Source of the DNA: Spirochaetaceae bacterium
GTDB taxonomy: Bacteria; Spirochaetota; Spirochaetia; B11-G9
Assembly: GCA_030600745.1 (NCBI GenBank)
Contig: JAUVLL010000019.1
Span: forward strand, 1 to 17,449
Reading direction: 5' to 3'
DNA length: 17,449 nucleotides
The notes under the pieces are model-generated. The model was given only the letters and a program-made list of their open reading frames with translations, was not told the origin of the DNA and made no database searches. Positions 1-7,103 of the stretch are shown piece by piece (the first letter of the stretch is position 1; every line of letters begins with the position of its first letter). A program made the position numbers and the translations under genes.

Positions 1-3
1 ATA

Positions 4-1710
4 CTAAAAAGGTTCCCTTTTCAGTATGTCAAGATCAATCTCACAACAGGTAGCAGGCATCTGTATTCCCCAGTTTTCAAGAACCTGAGGGGAAACTTCA
101 CCAAAAATACCAACATTTTCCCCGTTATATATGATCTGAGCAGATCTGCCCTTAATAAATCGGGGATCATCCAATTCCACCAGTTCATACTCTTTATTAA
201 GATAATAGAAAATTGCAGAAACATTACTGCTTACCTGATTAAATCCTTCATTCCTGTCTGCACTCATAAACCCAAGAGCATTCTTCGTAACCGTACCGGA
301 ATTATCCTCAAAATCAAGAAAGGCAACCTTTCCGATTTCAAAGATATTATGAGGATAAACCGCATTACCTGAAACTGATTCAGAATTTAACATTGATGGT
401 ATTATACTCCCTCTGACATATTCATAGTTTTCAGTCATGGGATTTAAGATCTGTATAAGCTTATCACCTGTTATATCCATTCTTTCAATATAGTCCTTAT
501 GGGAACCAAGATAATTATAGATCATCTCCTGAAAACCCAGCCCTATAAGAATATCCTTTGCTCCTCTGGCAAATTCCTCCTCGGGACTTATCCTTCCCAC
601 TGTAGAATCTGAAGGCATAATCGGATCAAAACTGTCCATTCCCCGACCCATCATAATATCTTCAATAATATCAACAGAATGAAGGAAATCATTCCTGTAT
701 TCCGGAACCTTAATTCTAATTTCATCACCTTCGATACTGGTTGTTATTCCCATACGATTCAGGGCGTTTTTCATCTGATCTGTGGATAAATCTGAACCAA
801 GTAGTTTTCTGGCGTAGTTGGTGTTTGCAGATATATCTTTTTGAAAATAATAAGGGGTCGTTATATTTGCTCCAAACTCTGTATCGTAAGAATATTCTAC
901 TCTTACAGGAAGGATAGTAAATCCATTATCCGCAAGATCACATGCCACAATTGAAGCTGTCAAAATAAGTGAAGGGAGATCAGTACCTGTTAACTCAATA
1001 AAAAGATTTTCATCCCCGACCTCTACTACACCAATCTCAGAGCTGTTTATTACAGGAGGGAAACTCAATACTTTTCCATTAACATCTGTAATAAATGGAT
1101 ATTTTGTATCCTTTTCAACAATATGACCAAATTCCAGCCCTTTAGGATGCTCTTTAATTATCTCCCGCAGTGATAATTCTTTATCCATTCCAAGAGCTAC
1201 AAATTTTGTTTTATCAGGATCTGCAGCTTTATATATAACAGGATAATTAAACAGATCACTCCTATAAACTCCCATTGCTATCGATTTCCGTTTACGCCCA
1301 TAATTCCAGCATAATTTTTCCTGAGTTTGTATAAGATCCTTCAAAGTAGAATCATCGATAGCTTTCCCGGTAACAGCAAAGGCAGCCATAAAAGGTCTTG
1401 TAGCCCTTATACCAGGATCAACTTTAACAACTCTCTCTCCAGCATCAATTGTATTTCCCAGGTTAGAAAAAAAGTTATACTCAGTACTATTTACACCCTC
1501 ATAAACCCTAAGCTGCCGGGCAAGACCGGCTGTAGACCACAGATCCGGTCTGTTTGTATCGTTAAGCTCTATCTTTAAAATACCTTCAACATTATCAACA
1601 CCATCCAGCTCCGCTTTTGCACATGGCAGAACTGCTTCAAGCTCATCATCAGTATATGATTTTCCAATTAAACCATAGAATTTTTCGCGGTTAACTTCAA
1701 TTTTAGGCAT
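4..1710 (-). CDS. pheT: Phenylalanine--tRNA ligase beta subunit, archaeal/spirochaetal type
   Basis: Beta chain of the cytoplasmic PheRS tetramer that charges tRNA-Phe. The protein has 568 residues, far shorter than the roughly 800-residue bacterial PheT. It lacks the N-terminal EMAP-like tRNA-binding domain and the C-terminal anticodon-binding (FDX) domain, as in archaeal and spirochaetal PheT. In order I see an N-terminal segment with NDTNRPDLWSTAGLAR (50-65), a B3/B4 editing-type domain (about 100-260, with FPPVINSSEIG at 217-227), a B5 domain (about 288-365) and the catalytic-like fold to the C-terminus. The ATG lies 2 bp after the pheS stop, with an AAGGAG ribosome site at 1720-1725, so the pair is cotranscribed and probably translationally coupled. 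The stop is complete at 4-6; nothing is truncated. Family identity is very secure; the archaeal-like origin is established knowledge for spirochaetes. Confidence 0.97.
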   Translation of the reverse strand: MPKIEVNREKFYGLIGKSYTDDELEAVLPCAKAELDGVDNVEGILKIELNDTNRPDLWSTAGLARQLRVYEGVNSTEYNFFSNLGNTIDAGERVVKVDPGIRATRPFMAAFAVTGKAIDDSTLKDLIQTQEKLCWNYGRKRKSIAMGVYRSDLFNYPVIYKAADPDKTKFVALGMDKELSLREIIKEHPKGLEFGHIVEKDTKYPFITDVNGKVLSFPPVINSSEIGVVEVGDENLFIELTGTDLPSLILTASIVACDLADNGFTILPVRVEYSYDTEFGANITTPYYFQKDISANTNYARKLLGSDLSTDQMKNALNRMGITTSIEGDEIRIKVPEYRNDFLHSVDIIEDIMMGRGMDSFDPIMPSDSTVGRISPEEEFARGAKDILIGLGFQEMIYNYLGSHKDYIERMDITGDKLIQILNPMTENYEYVRGSIIPSMLNSESVSGNAVYPHNIFEIGKVAFLDFEDNSGTVTKNALGFMSADRNEGFNQVSSNVSAIFYYLNKEYELVELDDPRFIKGRSAQIIYNGENVGIFGEVSPQVLENWGIQMPATCCEIDLDILKREPF

Positions 1711-1712
1711 AA

Positions 1713-3254
1713 TTACCTGCTCCTTCTAAGTCGTACATTTTCGATATTCGGTGAAAAGAGTTCACGAAGGTCATTAAGACCAAGATGCATAAGAGCCATT
1801 CTGTCAATTCCCAGACCCCAGGCAAGTACAGGAACATCAATTCCCATAGCTTTTGTAACCTCAGGACGGAAAATACCGCTGCCCCCAAGCTCAAACCAAC
1901 CAAGGACAGGGTGTTTAATATGAACTTCTATTGAAGGTTCTGTAAAAGGAAAGTAACCAGGAACATATTTAACCTCTTCTGCACCGGCAATTTCCTCTGC
2001 AAACATTTTTAGAAGACCTAATAATGTTCGAAGGTTTACATCTTCACCAAGAACAATACCCTCAGTCTGATAAAAATCTGCACCATGAGTAGCATCCACC
2101 TGATCATACCTGAAACATCGTGCCACCCCAAAATATTTACCTGGTATTTTAGCCTTATGAAGCTGCTTTGCTGACAAAACTGTACCCTGGCTCCGAAGAA
2201 CCTGTCTTCGGGTAAAATCCTGATCAAACTTATAACCCCAGCCACGGCTTCCTGTTTCCCAACCGCTTTCATGGGTTTCAGCGACCTGGTCTAACCATGG
2301 TTGTTCAATTTCTTTAGCAGAAGCAGCGTTTTTCAAGTAATAAACATCATGAATATCCCTGGCACTGTGAAACTGCGGCATAAACAGAGCATCTCCATTC
2401 CAGAACTCAGTCTCAACCAAAGGACCGTCAAACTCTTCAAAACCCAATGAAGAAAGCTTATCTTTTACCCACTGAAGATACTGGCTGTATGGATTTCTTC
2501 TTCCTAATAAAACCCTGTTTGGTGGTGTATTAATATTATATTCCCGAAACTCCTTACCTTTCCAACTACCTGTAGATAGCATTTCCGGTGTAAGGCCACC
2601 AATTTCCTCACCTGTAAGACCCTGCTTTAGAAGAAGATTACGTACTTTATCGCCATCATCCGTAAGTTCATATACAAGGTCTTCTCTTTCAATAATTTTA
2701 AACGGAGATGCTGATGCCCCCCGTTTTTTACTGTTAGCCTTCATAACGATGAGTTCATCAGGTGTAAAATCAGATTCATCAAGAATCCCATCCTCTAACC
2801 CTTTGGATAAAAGTGCCTCCAGAATGGTAATTCTGGCAGGCAGATCTTTATCTGTGACCTCTACATTTTTATCCTCATCCATTCTAAGAACACCTTCTTT
2901 GGAAAGCTGTCCAAATGCAGAACCTACATCCTTATTTTCAAGTTCAAGCTCACCAGCAATTGCAGGCATCTTCATAGGACCTTTATCTTTTAAAAGATTG
3001 ATAATTCTTACTTCAGGTGTACCCAAAGAGACATAATCCCTACCTGTTCCTGTGATCTCATAGAGAGTCCGCAAATATCTGCTCATTTCTGCAATATAAG
3101 CTTTAGCAGAAAGCCAGCTGAAAGCCTGGTTACACTGCCCAAGTTTGTAAAACAGTTCCGTGGTTATGCGTTCTGTTGTAATTTTCTCGTTCCTGGCAAC
3201 ATGTCTCAATAACCTGATCTCCAGGGGATGAAGACTTTTTAAATCATAATCCAT
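1713..3254 (-). CDS. pheS: Phenylalanine--tRNA ligase alpha subunit, archaeal/spirochaetal type
   Basis: Catalytic alpha chain of PheRS, a class II aminoacyl-tRNA synthetase. At 513 residues it is much longer than typical bacterial PheS (about 330-350). The extra length is an N-terminal helix-turn-helix-rich region (about 1-220), as in archaeal and eukaryotic alpha chains. The catalytic core follows: motif 1 region near 251-280, motif 2 FRYDQVDATHGADFYQTEG (381-399), a phenylalanine-pocket stretch ELGGSGIFRPEV (455-466) and motif 3 GLGIDRMAL (480-488). The start ATG has an AGGAG site at 3261-3265. It is first in the pheS-pheT operon. The leader contains an inverted repeat (3269-3327) and a short ORF with three consecutive Phe codons, both described separately. 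Identity is secure. Confidence 0.97.
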   Translation of the reverse strand: MDYDLKSLHPLEIRLLRHVARNEKITTERITTELFYKLGQCNQAFSWLSAKAYIAEMSRYLRTLYEITGTGRDYVSLGTPEVRIINLLKDKGPMKMPAIAGELELENKDVGSAFGQLSKEGVLRMDEDKNVEVTDKDLPARITILEALLSKGLEDGILDESDFTPDELIVMKANSKKRGASASPFKIIEREDLVYELTDDGDKVRNLLLKQGLTGEEIGGLTPEMLSTGSWKGKEFREYNINTPPNRVLLGRRNPYSQYLQWVKDKLSSLGFEEFDGPLVETEFWNGDALFMPQFHSARDIHDVYYLKNAASAKEIEQPWLDQVAETHESGWETGSRGWGYKFDQDFTRRQVLRSQGTVLSAKQLHKAKIPGKYFGVARCFRYDQVDATHGADFYQTEGIVLGEDVNLRTLLGLLKMFAEEIAGAEEVKYVPGYFPFTEPSIEVHIKHPVLGWFELGGSGIFRPEVTKAMGIDVPVLAWGLGIDRMALMHLGLNDLRELFSPNIENVRLRRSR

Positions 3255-3443
3255 TGCTTACTCCTATAAATGATAAAAAAGAATTCCATTCCAACTCACC
3301 ATGATATCTCATGTTTTTTTTATCATTCCTCCCAATATTTTATAAGTACTGTAAATTCAGAACACAGCACCACACTTTAGTATTTATTTTAAATATGTTT
3401 AAATGCAATTGCCAATAGTGTAAAGGGTTACAGGAGAAAAGTC
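3255..3443. promoter_or_regulatory. Divergent intergenic region pheS / deaminase
   Basis: This 189-bp region carries the control signals for both flanking genes. On the minus strand possible pheS promoter elements are TTGGCA with a TTAAAA box 17 bp on, and a closer TATAAA box (3339-3344); none is decisive. On the plus strand no strong promoter stands out, but a CAGGAG ribosome site sits 7 bp before the deaminase ATG. An inverted repeat (3269-3327) occupies the pheS-proximal half. No T-box or other known riboswitch was recognised. Confidence 0.5.
3269..3327. repeat. 59-bp inverted-repeat element, copy 1
   Basis: Arms AATGATAAAAAA (3269-3280) and TTTTTTATCATT (3316-3327) are perfect 12-bp inverted repeats around a 35-bp spacer. 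The same arms recur at 5568-5625 with almost the same spacing. Outside the right arm both copies also share ATTCCTCC on the plus strand. In this copy the element lies in the pheS leader, ending a few bases before its ribosome site. It could be a protein-binding palindrome, a leader hairpin or a short mobile repeat. Confidence 0.6.
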
Positions 3444-4694
3444 ATGAGCCTTCTGATAAAAAATGCAGTAATCAACAACTTAACTACAGATGTTTTGATA
3501 TCTGACGGACGAATTATTAAAATTGCACAGAATATTGATGTTCCCTCAGAAACACTAATTGATGCAGCTGGTAAATATATTGTTCCTTCCTTAAAAAATG
3601 GGCATACCCATTCAGGTATGACCCTATTACGAGGATATGCAGATGATATGAAGCTTCAGCCATGGCTTGAAGAGAAAATATGGCCTGCAGAAGCAAAATT
3701 AACTCCTGACGCTATATACTGGGGGACAAGAGCAGCCGCACTGGAAATGATAAAATCCGGTACAACTTTTTGTAATGATATGTATTTTAATTTTGAAATG
3801 AGCCAGAAAGCATATATAGACTCTGGTATAAAATCTGCTTCCGGTCCTGCTTTATTCGATTTTTTTGACCCTGTAAAAGCTCAGGATATGAAAGCCAGCT
3901 GCAATAGTGCCATTGAAAATACAGATATATCACAAAACAACAGCTTATCCCTTGCTGCTCACTCTATATACACCCTCTCAAGAAAAAGTCTGGAATGGAT
4001 TGCTGATCTGGCAGCCTCAAAGAAGATTCCTGTCCATATCCACCTTTCAGAAACAGAAAAGGAAGTAGCTGAGTGTATTACAAGATATGGAATAAGACCT
4101 GCAAAACTGTTAAGGGAAACAGGATTACTTGATATCAGTCTTATAGCTGCACACACAATATGGCTGGATGATTATGAAATAGATCTACTGGCCGAACATA
4201 ATGTTACAGTTGTTCATAATCCTGTTTCAAATATGAAAATTGCAACCGGAGGAGTTTTCCCTTACAGTAAATTTAAAGAACGAGGTATCAGAATGATGCT
4301 GGGTACTGATGGCTGCTCATCCAACAACAGCCTGGATATGTTCGAAGATATGAAGGTTGCTGCTCTTCTGCAAAAATTCCATACTAATGACCCTGAAATA
4401 ATGAAGGCGAAAGAAATTTTTGATACTGCGATTGGAAATGAAGCATCTGTCTTCCCTCAATTGTCTTCACAGATTAAAGAAGGATCACATGCAGATTGCC
4501 TTCTTCTGGACCAGAACACTCCGGAACTGGTTCCATCATACAATCTTATATCCAACCTTGTATATTCAGCAAATGGAAGCTGTGTTGATACTGTAATCTG
4601 TAATGGAAAAATTTTGATGGAGCACAGAAGAGTTAATGATGAGGAAGAGATTATAGAACGGATACAATCGATTTCAGAAGAACTCTATGGATAA
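3444..4694 (+). CDS. mtaD: MTA/SAH-type deaminase (amidohydrolase superfamily)
   Basis: Zinc-dependent cytosolic amidohydrolase of 416 residues, closest by motif to the 5-methylthioadenosine/S-adenosylhomocysteine deaminases (MtaD/DadD), which convert adenine-containing nucleosides to inosine forms plus ammonia. The metal and substrate residues are all visible: HTH (His54, His56) in NGHTHSGMTLLRG, Glu83 in IWPAE, His173, His200 and Glu203 in HIHLSET, His237 in AAHTIW, and Asp289 in LGTDG. An N-terminal strand region and a C-terminal segment form the usual small beta domain. Start ATG is supported by CAGGAG 7 bp upstream. It is transcribed alone, divergent from pheS and convergent with the SDR gene (16 bp apart, no visible terminator). 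With PNP nearby, conversion of adenosine or its analogues to PNP substrates is a reasonable inference. Guanine or other related deaminases are less likely; exact substrate is not proven. Confidence 0.82.
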   Translation: MSLLIKNAVINNLTTDVLISDGRIIKIAQNIDVPSETLIDAAGKYIVPSLKNGHTHSGMTLLRGYADDMKLQPWLEEKIWPAEAKLTPDAIYWGTRAAALEMIKSGTTFCNDMYFNFEMSQKAYIDSGIKSASGPALFDFFDPVKAQDMKASCNSAIENTDISQNNSLSLAAHSIYTLSRKSLEWIADLAASKKIPVHIHLSETEKEVAECITRYGIRPAKLLRETGLLDISLIAAHTIWLDDYEIDLLAEHNVTVVHNPVSNMKIATGGVFPYSKFKERGIRMMLGTDGCSSNNSLDMFEDMKVAALLQKFHTNDPEIMKAKEIFDTAIGNEASVFPQLSSQIKEGSHADCLLLDQNTPELVPSYNLISNLVYSANGSCVDTVICNGKILMEHRRVNDEEEIIERIQSISEELYG

Positions 4695-4710
4695 AAAACA
4701 ATTTACTAAC

Positions 4711-5475
4711 TCAGTATCCCTGTACAACGCCCATACCTGTATCAACCCTTAAGTCAACTCCTGTTATTCCACTGGAAAGTGGTGAAAGTAGAAAGAGAAC
4801 TGAATTGGCAACCTCAAGAGGATCTACAAGACGGGATAGGGGTGAAGAACTTATATATCTTTCAACCCCACCAGGCCAGTCTTCATCAATTCCCGGAGTA
4901 TTTAGAAGCCCGGGAGATACACTATTTACTCTTATACCAACCCCCCCAAGTTCCAACGCTGCAGACCGGGTGTATTGAATGAGACCTCCCTTGGAAGCCG
5001 CATAATGACTGTGATTTAACGCAGGGAGAGTCCCTTCTATGGAAGCTATATTTACTATTGAAGGTTGGATTGATGGGTTCTTTATATAAAGTTCCCTAAA
5101 GGCTTTTATACAAAGATGAGGAGTTCTAAGATTGATATCTAAAACAGCATCCCATTCTTCCTCATCAAGTTTCTCAAATGGAACAACCCCCTGAAGACCA
5201 GCATTATTAACTAAAAAATCCAGAGTTGTATATTGCTCTTCAATTTCACTGAATATTTTTATAATATCTGAAGGAGAGGAAATATCTCCGGTAATAACAA
5301 TTGATTCTCCAGACAGAGTTTGCTGGAATTCAATCAACTTTGCTTTTTTTGTTTCCCTGCCTTGTAATACTATTCTGCATCCTGCTTTACTCAAAGTAGT
5401 AGCCATAATCCTGCCCAAATTACCAGCTGCACCTGTTATTAATACACTTTTGCTGTCTACTTTCCAGATATCCAT
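4711..5475 (-). CDS. SDR-family NAD(P)-dependent oxidoreductase
   Basis: Classical short-chain dehydrogenase/reductase of 254 residues, a cytosolic oxidoreductase whose substrate cannot be named. Visible motifs are the dinucleotide loop TGAAGNLG (14-21), NNAG (90-93), the catalytic tetrad Asn115, Ser145 (in NIASIEG), Tyr158 and Lys162 (YAASK), and a C-terminal GVDLRVDTGMG typical of FabG-like members. The loop has Asn where the middle Gly of TGxxxGxG usually stands, as in a subset of SDRs. A start two codons earlier (5479-5481) is unlikely: it would abut the AGGAG site at 5482-5486 directly, whereas the ATG at 5473-5475 lies 6 bp from it. A 148-bp structured region precedes it. It is last in the PNP-cupin-SDR run and may be a sugar or polyol dehydrogenase, but that is a guess. 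Confidence 0.88.
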   Translation of the reverse strand: MDIWKVDSKSVLITGAAGNLGRIMATTLSKAGCRIVLQGRETKKAKLIEFQQTLSGESIVITGDISSPSDIIKIFSEIEEQYTTLDFLVNNAGLQGVVPFEKLDEEEWDAVLDINLRTPHLCIKAFRELYIKNPSIQPSIVNIASIEGTLPALNHSHYAASKGGLIQYTRSAALELGGVGIRVNSVSPGLLNTPGIDEDWPGGVERYISSSPLSRLVDPLEVANSVLFLLSPLSSGITGVDLRVDTGMGVVQGY

Positions 5476-5481
5476 AATCAT

Positions 5482-5629
5482 CTCCTATAATCGCTTTCGA
5501 GCACTTTCCATAGATCTACACGAATAGATTTTATCTATATTCAATCCATGGAAAGTCTCTGTCGCTGAATGATAAAAATGACCTATATTCATATAAAAAT
5601 AATAATTCATCCCATTTTTATCATTCCTC
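5482..5629 (-). promoter_or_regulatory. Structured leader region upstream of SDR gene
   Basis: This gene-free stretch is filled with inverted repeats. Hairpin A (5567-5580 with 5613-5626) starts 3 bases after the cupin stop. Hairpin B pairs 5503-5511 (ACTTTCCAT) with 5548-5556 (ATGGAAAGT). In minus-strand RNA it extends to 14 continuous pairs (5503-5516 with 5543-5556), because positions 5512/5547 and 5516/5543 form U-G and G-U wobbles; in plus-strand RNA these are mismatches. Beyond one bulged base (5502), 5499-5501 pairs with 5557-5559. A nested hairpin ATAGAT-TTT-ATCTAT sits at 5524-5538. Hairpin B ends about 12 bases before the SDR ribosome site. No known riboswitch class was recognised. 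Confidence 0.55.
5568..5625. repeat. 58-bp inverted-repeat element, copy 2
   Basis: The arms AATGATAAAAA (5568-5578) and TTTTTATCATT (5615-5625) are the same as in the 3269-3327 element, with a 36-bp spacer against 37 bp there. In this copy the palindrome extends to 14 bp on each side (5567-5580 and 5613-5626). The spacer sequences of the two copies do not resemble each other, so only arms, spacing and the flanking CCTCC are shared. Confidence 0.6.
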
Positions 5630-6109
5630 CTATTCTCTCGTTAAAGAAATTATTAAATCCCTATTTTCAGGATACATTTTAATAATCTTTTCCCGGGAAT
5701 GAATTTTTAAATCATCAAAGATAAAGCCTGGTATCATTGTTGTTCCAATAAGAGCAAATTCTCCACCTGTCACAATTCTGGAACCCTGAATAACACCTGC
5801 AGGTACAATATACTGAGGGAGCTCCCCTTGTAAAATATCATTACCCATGATTATCTGCCGTACCTCACCATTTTTATAAAAAAGACTTAATTCGAAAGGA
5901 TCTCCCAAATAAAAATGGTATATTTCAGTAGTAGAAAGTGTATGTAAAGCTGAGAATCCTTTAAAAGAGTTAACAAGAAGAAAATATATAGCTGTCCCTG
6001 AAGGTCTTCCCTCAATATCATTATCAGATATCCAGGTTTGTCTATAATACCCACCCTCATCAGCAAGAGGAATGAGATTAAGTTTTTTTATTATTTCTTC
6101 CGGTCCCAT
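5630..6109 (-). CDS. Cupin domain protein, DUF985 (Cupin_5) type
   Basis: Small single-domain protein of 159 residues that matches the DUF985/Cupin_5 family of beta-barrel proteins, whose biochemical role is poorly defined. Family-like stretches are DEGGYYRQTW (17-26), SGTAIYFLL (37-45), TEIYHFYLGDPFEL (61-74) and the ligand-barrel strand near VPAGVIQGS (102-110). His56, Glu62 and His65 lie where cupin motif 1 residues are expected; I cannot confirm metal binding. The length is usual for the family. The start ATG has AAGGAA 9 bp upstream. It follows PNP by 63 bp on the same strand and precedes the SDR gene by about 150 bp, so membership of a purine-salvage transcription unit is possible but unproven. 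A nucleotide-sugar epimerase cupin is an alternative, though less fitting. Confidence 0.82.
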   Translation of the reverse strand: MGPEEIIKKLNLIPLADEGGYYRQTWISDNDIEGRPSGTAIYFLLVNSFKGFSALHTLSTTEIYHFYLGDPFELSLFYKNGEVRQIIMGNDILQGELPQYIVPAGVIQGSRIVTGGEFALIGTTMIPGFIFDDLKIHSREKIIKMYPENRDLIISLTRE

Positions 6110-6135
6110 AGATTTAAGTTCCTTGATCTGATCTA

Positions 6136-6167
6136 TAAAAGAAATAATCTGAATTAGTTTTCTTTTA
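6136..6167 (-). repeat. AT-rich hairpin after PNP stop
   Basis: TAAAAGAAA (6136-6144) and TTTCTTTTA (6159-6167) form a perfect 9-bp inverted repeat with a 14-base loop, beginning 5 bases after the PNP stop codon. It could weakly attenuate transcription or protect an mRNA 3' end between PNP and the cupin gene. It lacks a GC-rich stem, so it is not a standard intrinsic terminator. Confidence 0.4.
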
Positions 6168-6172
6168 CTGAT

Positions 6173-6997
6173 TTAATTCCACATTGTAAGAATTTTTCTA
6201 ACAAGGGCAATAAAATTATCCCTAACCCTGGCCGCAGTTTCCATAACCTCTGCATGGTCAAGGGGCTGATCAAGAACTCCTGCGGCCATATTTGTTATAC
6301 ATGATATTCCTAAAATATCCATACCGGCATGAGCTGCAACTAATACTTCCGGTGCAGTAGACATACCGACTGCATCTGCTCCGACAATACCAAGCATCCT
6401 TATCTCGGCTGGAGTTTCATAGTTAGGTCCACCCATAAAACCGTAGACACCCTCCCGGAGAGGTATTCCGAGAGATTTACCTGCTTCTTTTGCCATTTTT
6501 CGAAGAGATTTTTTATAAGCATCTGTCATATCAGGAAACCTGGGACCAAACTCATCAAAATTTGCCCCTCTTAGAGGACCATTTACATCAAATTTAATAT
6601 GATCGGAAATAAGCATTAGATCTCCCGGATCGTAGTTTTTATTGACTCCTCCGGAAGCATTTGTAACAAGGAATTTATTGATACCAAGAAGTTTCATGAC
6701 TCTAACAGGAAATACAACGGTGTCATAGGAATAACCTTCATAGTAATGAAAACGTCCCTGCATGACCAGAACTTTTTTACCTTCAAGGGTTCCTGCAACA
6801 AGTTGTCCCGCATGACCTTCAACCGTTGATTTAGGAAAACCTGGAATATCCTCATACTTGATTATTGTCGGATTCTCAACCTCATCTCCAAGAACTCCAA
6901 GCCCGGAGCCCAGAACCATTCCTATTTCAGGTTTAAAATCCAGTTTTCCACTAATATAATCTGATGTCTTTTTTAAAGCTGTCATTCTTTCACCCAT
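6173..6997 (-). CDS. punA: Purine nucleoside phosphorylase, trimeric (class II) type
   Basis: Cytosolic enzyme of 274 residues that phosphorolyses purine nucleosides to free base and (deoxy)ribose 1-phosphate. Diagnostic stretches of the trimeric PNP family are present: phosphate loop LGSGLG (29-34), EGHAGQ (60-65, His62), MQGRFHYYEGY (79-89), TNASGG (112-117), GPNYETPAE (190-198, purine-contacting Glu198), VGMSTAPE (210-217) and ITNMAAG (234-240). Asn236 matches the residue that favours 6-oxopurines (inosine, guanosine) in this family, so adenosine would need prior deamination. The ATG is preceded by CAGGAG with 7 bp spacing, and a well-spaced promoter lies just upstream, downstream of the bmpA terminator. 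The family is certain; substrate preference is inferred from Asn236. MTA phosphorylase is the main alternative and is less likely because of SAH/MTA-type deamination nearby and the PNP motifs. Confidence 0.93.
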   Translation of the reverse strand: MGERMTALKKTSDYISGKLDFKPEIGMVLGSGLGVLGDEVENPTIIKYEDIPGFPKSTVEGHAGQLVAGTLEGKKVLVMQGRFHYYEGYSYDTVVFPVRVMKLLGINKFLVTNASGGVNKNYDPGDLMLISDHIKFDVNGPLRGANFDEFGPRFPDMTDAYKKSLRKMAKEAGKSLGIPLREGVYGFMGGPNYETPAEIRMLGIVGADAVGMSTAPEVLVAAHAGMDILGISCITNMAAGVLDQPLDHAEVMETAARVRDNFIALVRKILTMWN

Positions 6998-7017
6998 AGT
7001 ATAACTCCTGTTATTTC

Positions 7018-7046
7018 ATTGTAGCTATGATATCCTAACTACGCAA
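7018..7046 (-). promoter_or_regulatory. Promoter of the PNP gene
   Basis: On the minus strand a TTGCGT box (7041-7046) and a TACAAT box (7018-7023) are separated by exactly 17 bp. Transcription would start near 7011, giving a very short leader that begins almost at the CAGGAG ribosome site (7005-7010). The position between the terminator at 7050-7081 and the PNP ATG supports a real, separate promoter. Confidence 0.65.
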
Positions 7047-7049
7047 GAT

Positions 7050-7081
7050 AAAAAAAACCGGACTTTAAGTCCGGTTTTTTT
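7050..7081 (-). terminator. Intrinsic terminator after bmpA
   Basis: The stem CCGGACT (7058-7064) with AGTCCGG (7068-7074) encloses a TTA loop and is flanked by an A8 run before and a T7 run after. On the minus strand it lies 22 bases past the bmpA stop, in the right place to end the transporter transcript. The flanking A and T runs make it usable in both directions. Confidence 0.93.
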
Positions 7082-7103
7082 AATTAGTAAACTAAGGTTA
7101 GTA

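Noticed and set aside
2749..3036. Plus-strand open frame of 95 codons inside pheS
   Set aside because: It is antisense to a clear catalytic gene, has no ribosome site and its composition only mirrors the pheS codons.
3255..3443. T-box leader for pheS
   Set aside because: No T-box sequence or specifier-loop architecture is visible and the leader is short.
5473..5481. First of two in-frame ATGs for the SDR protein
   Set aside because: It directly abuts the AGGAG site; the second ATG, 6 bp away, has normal spacing.
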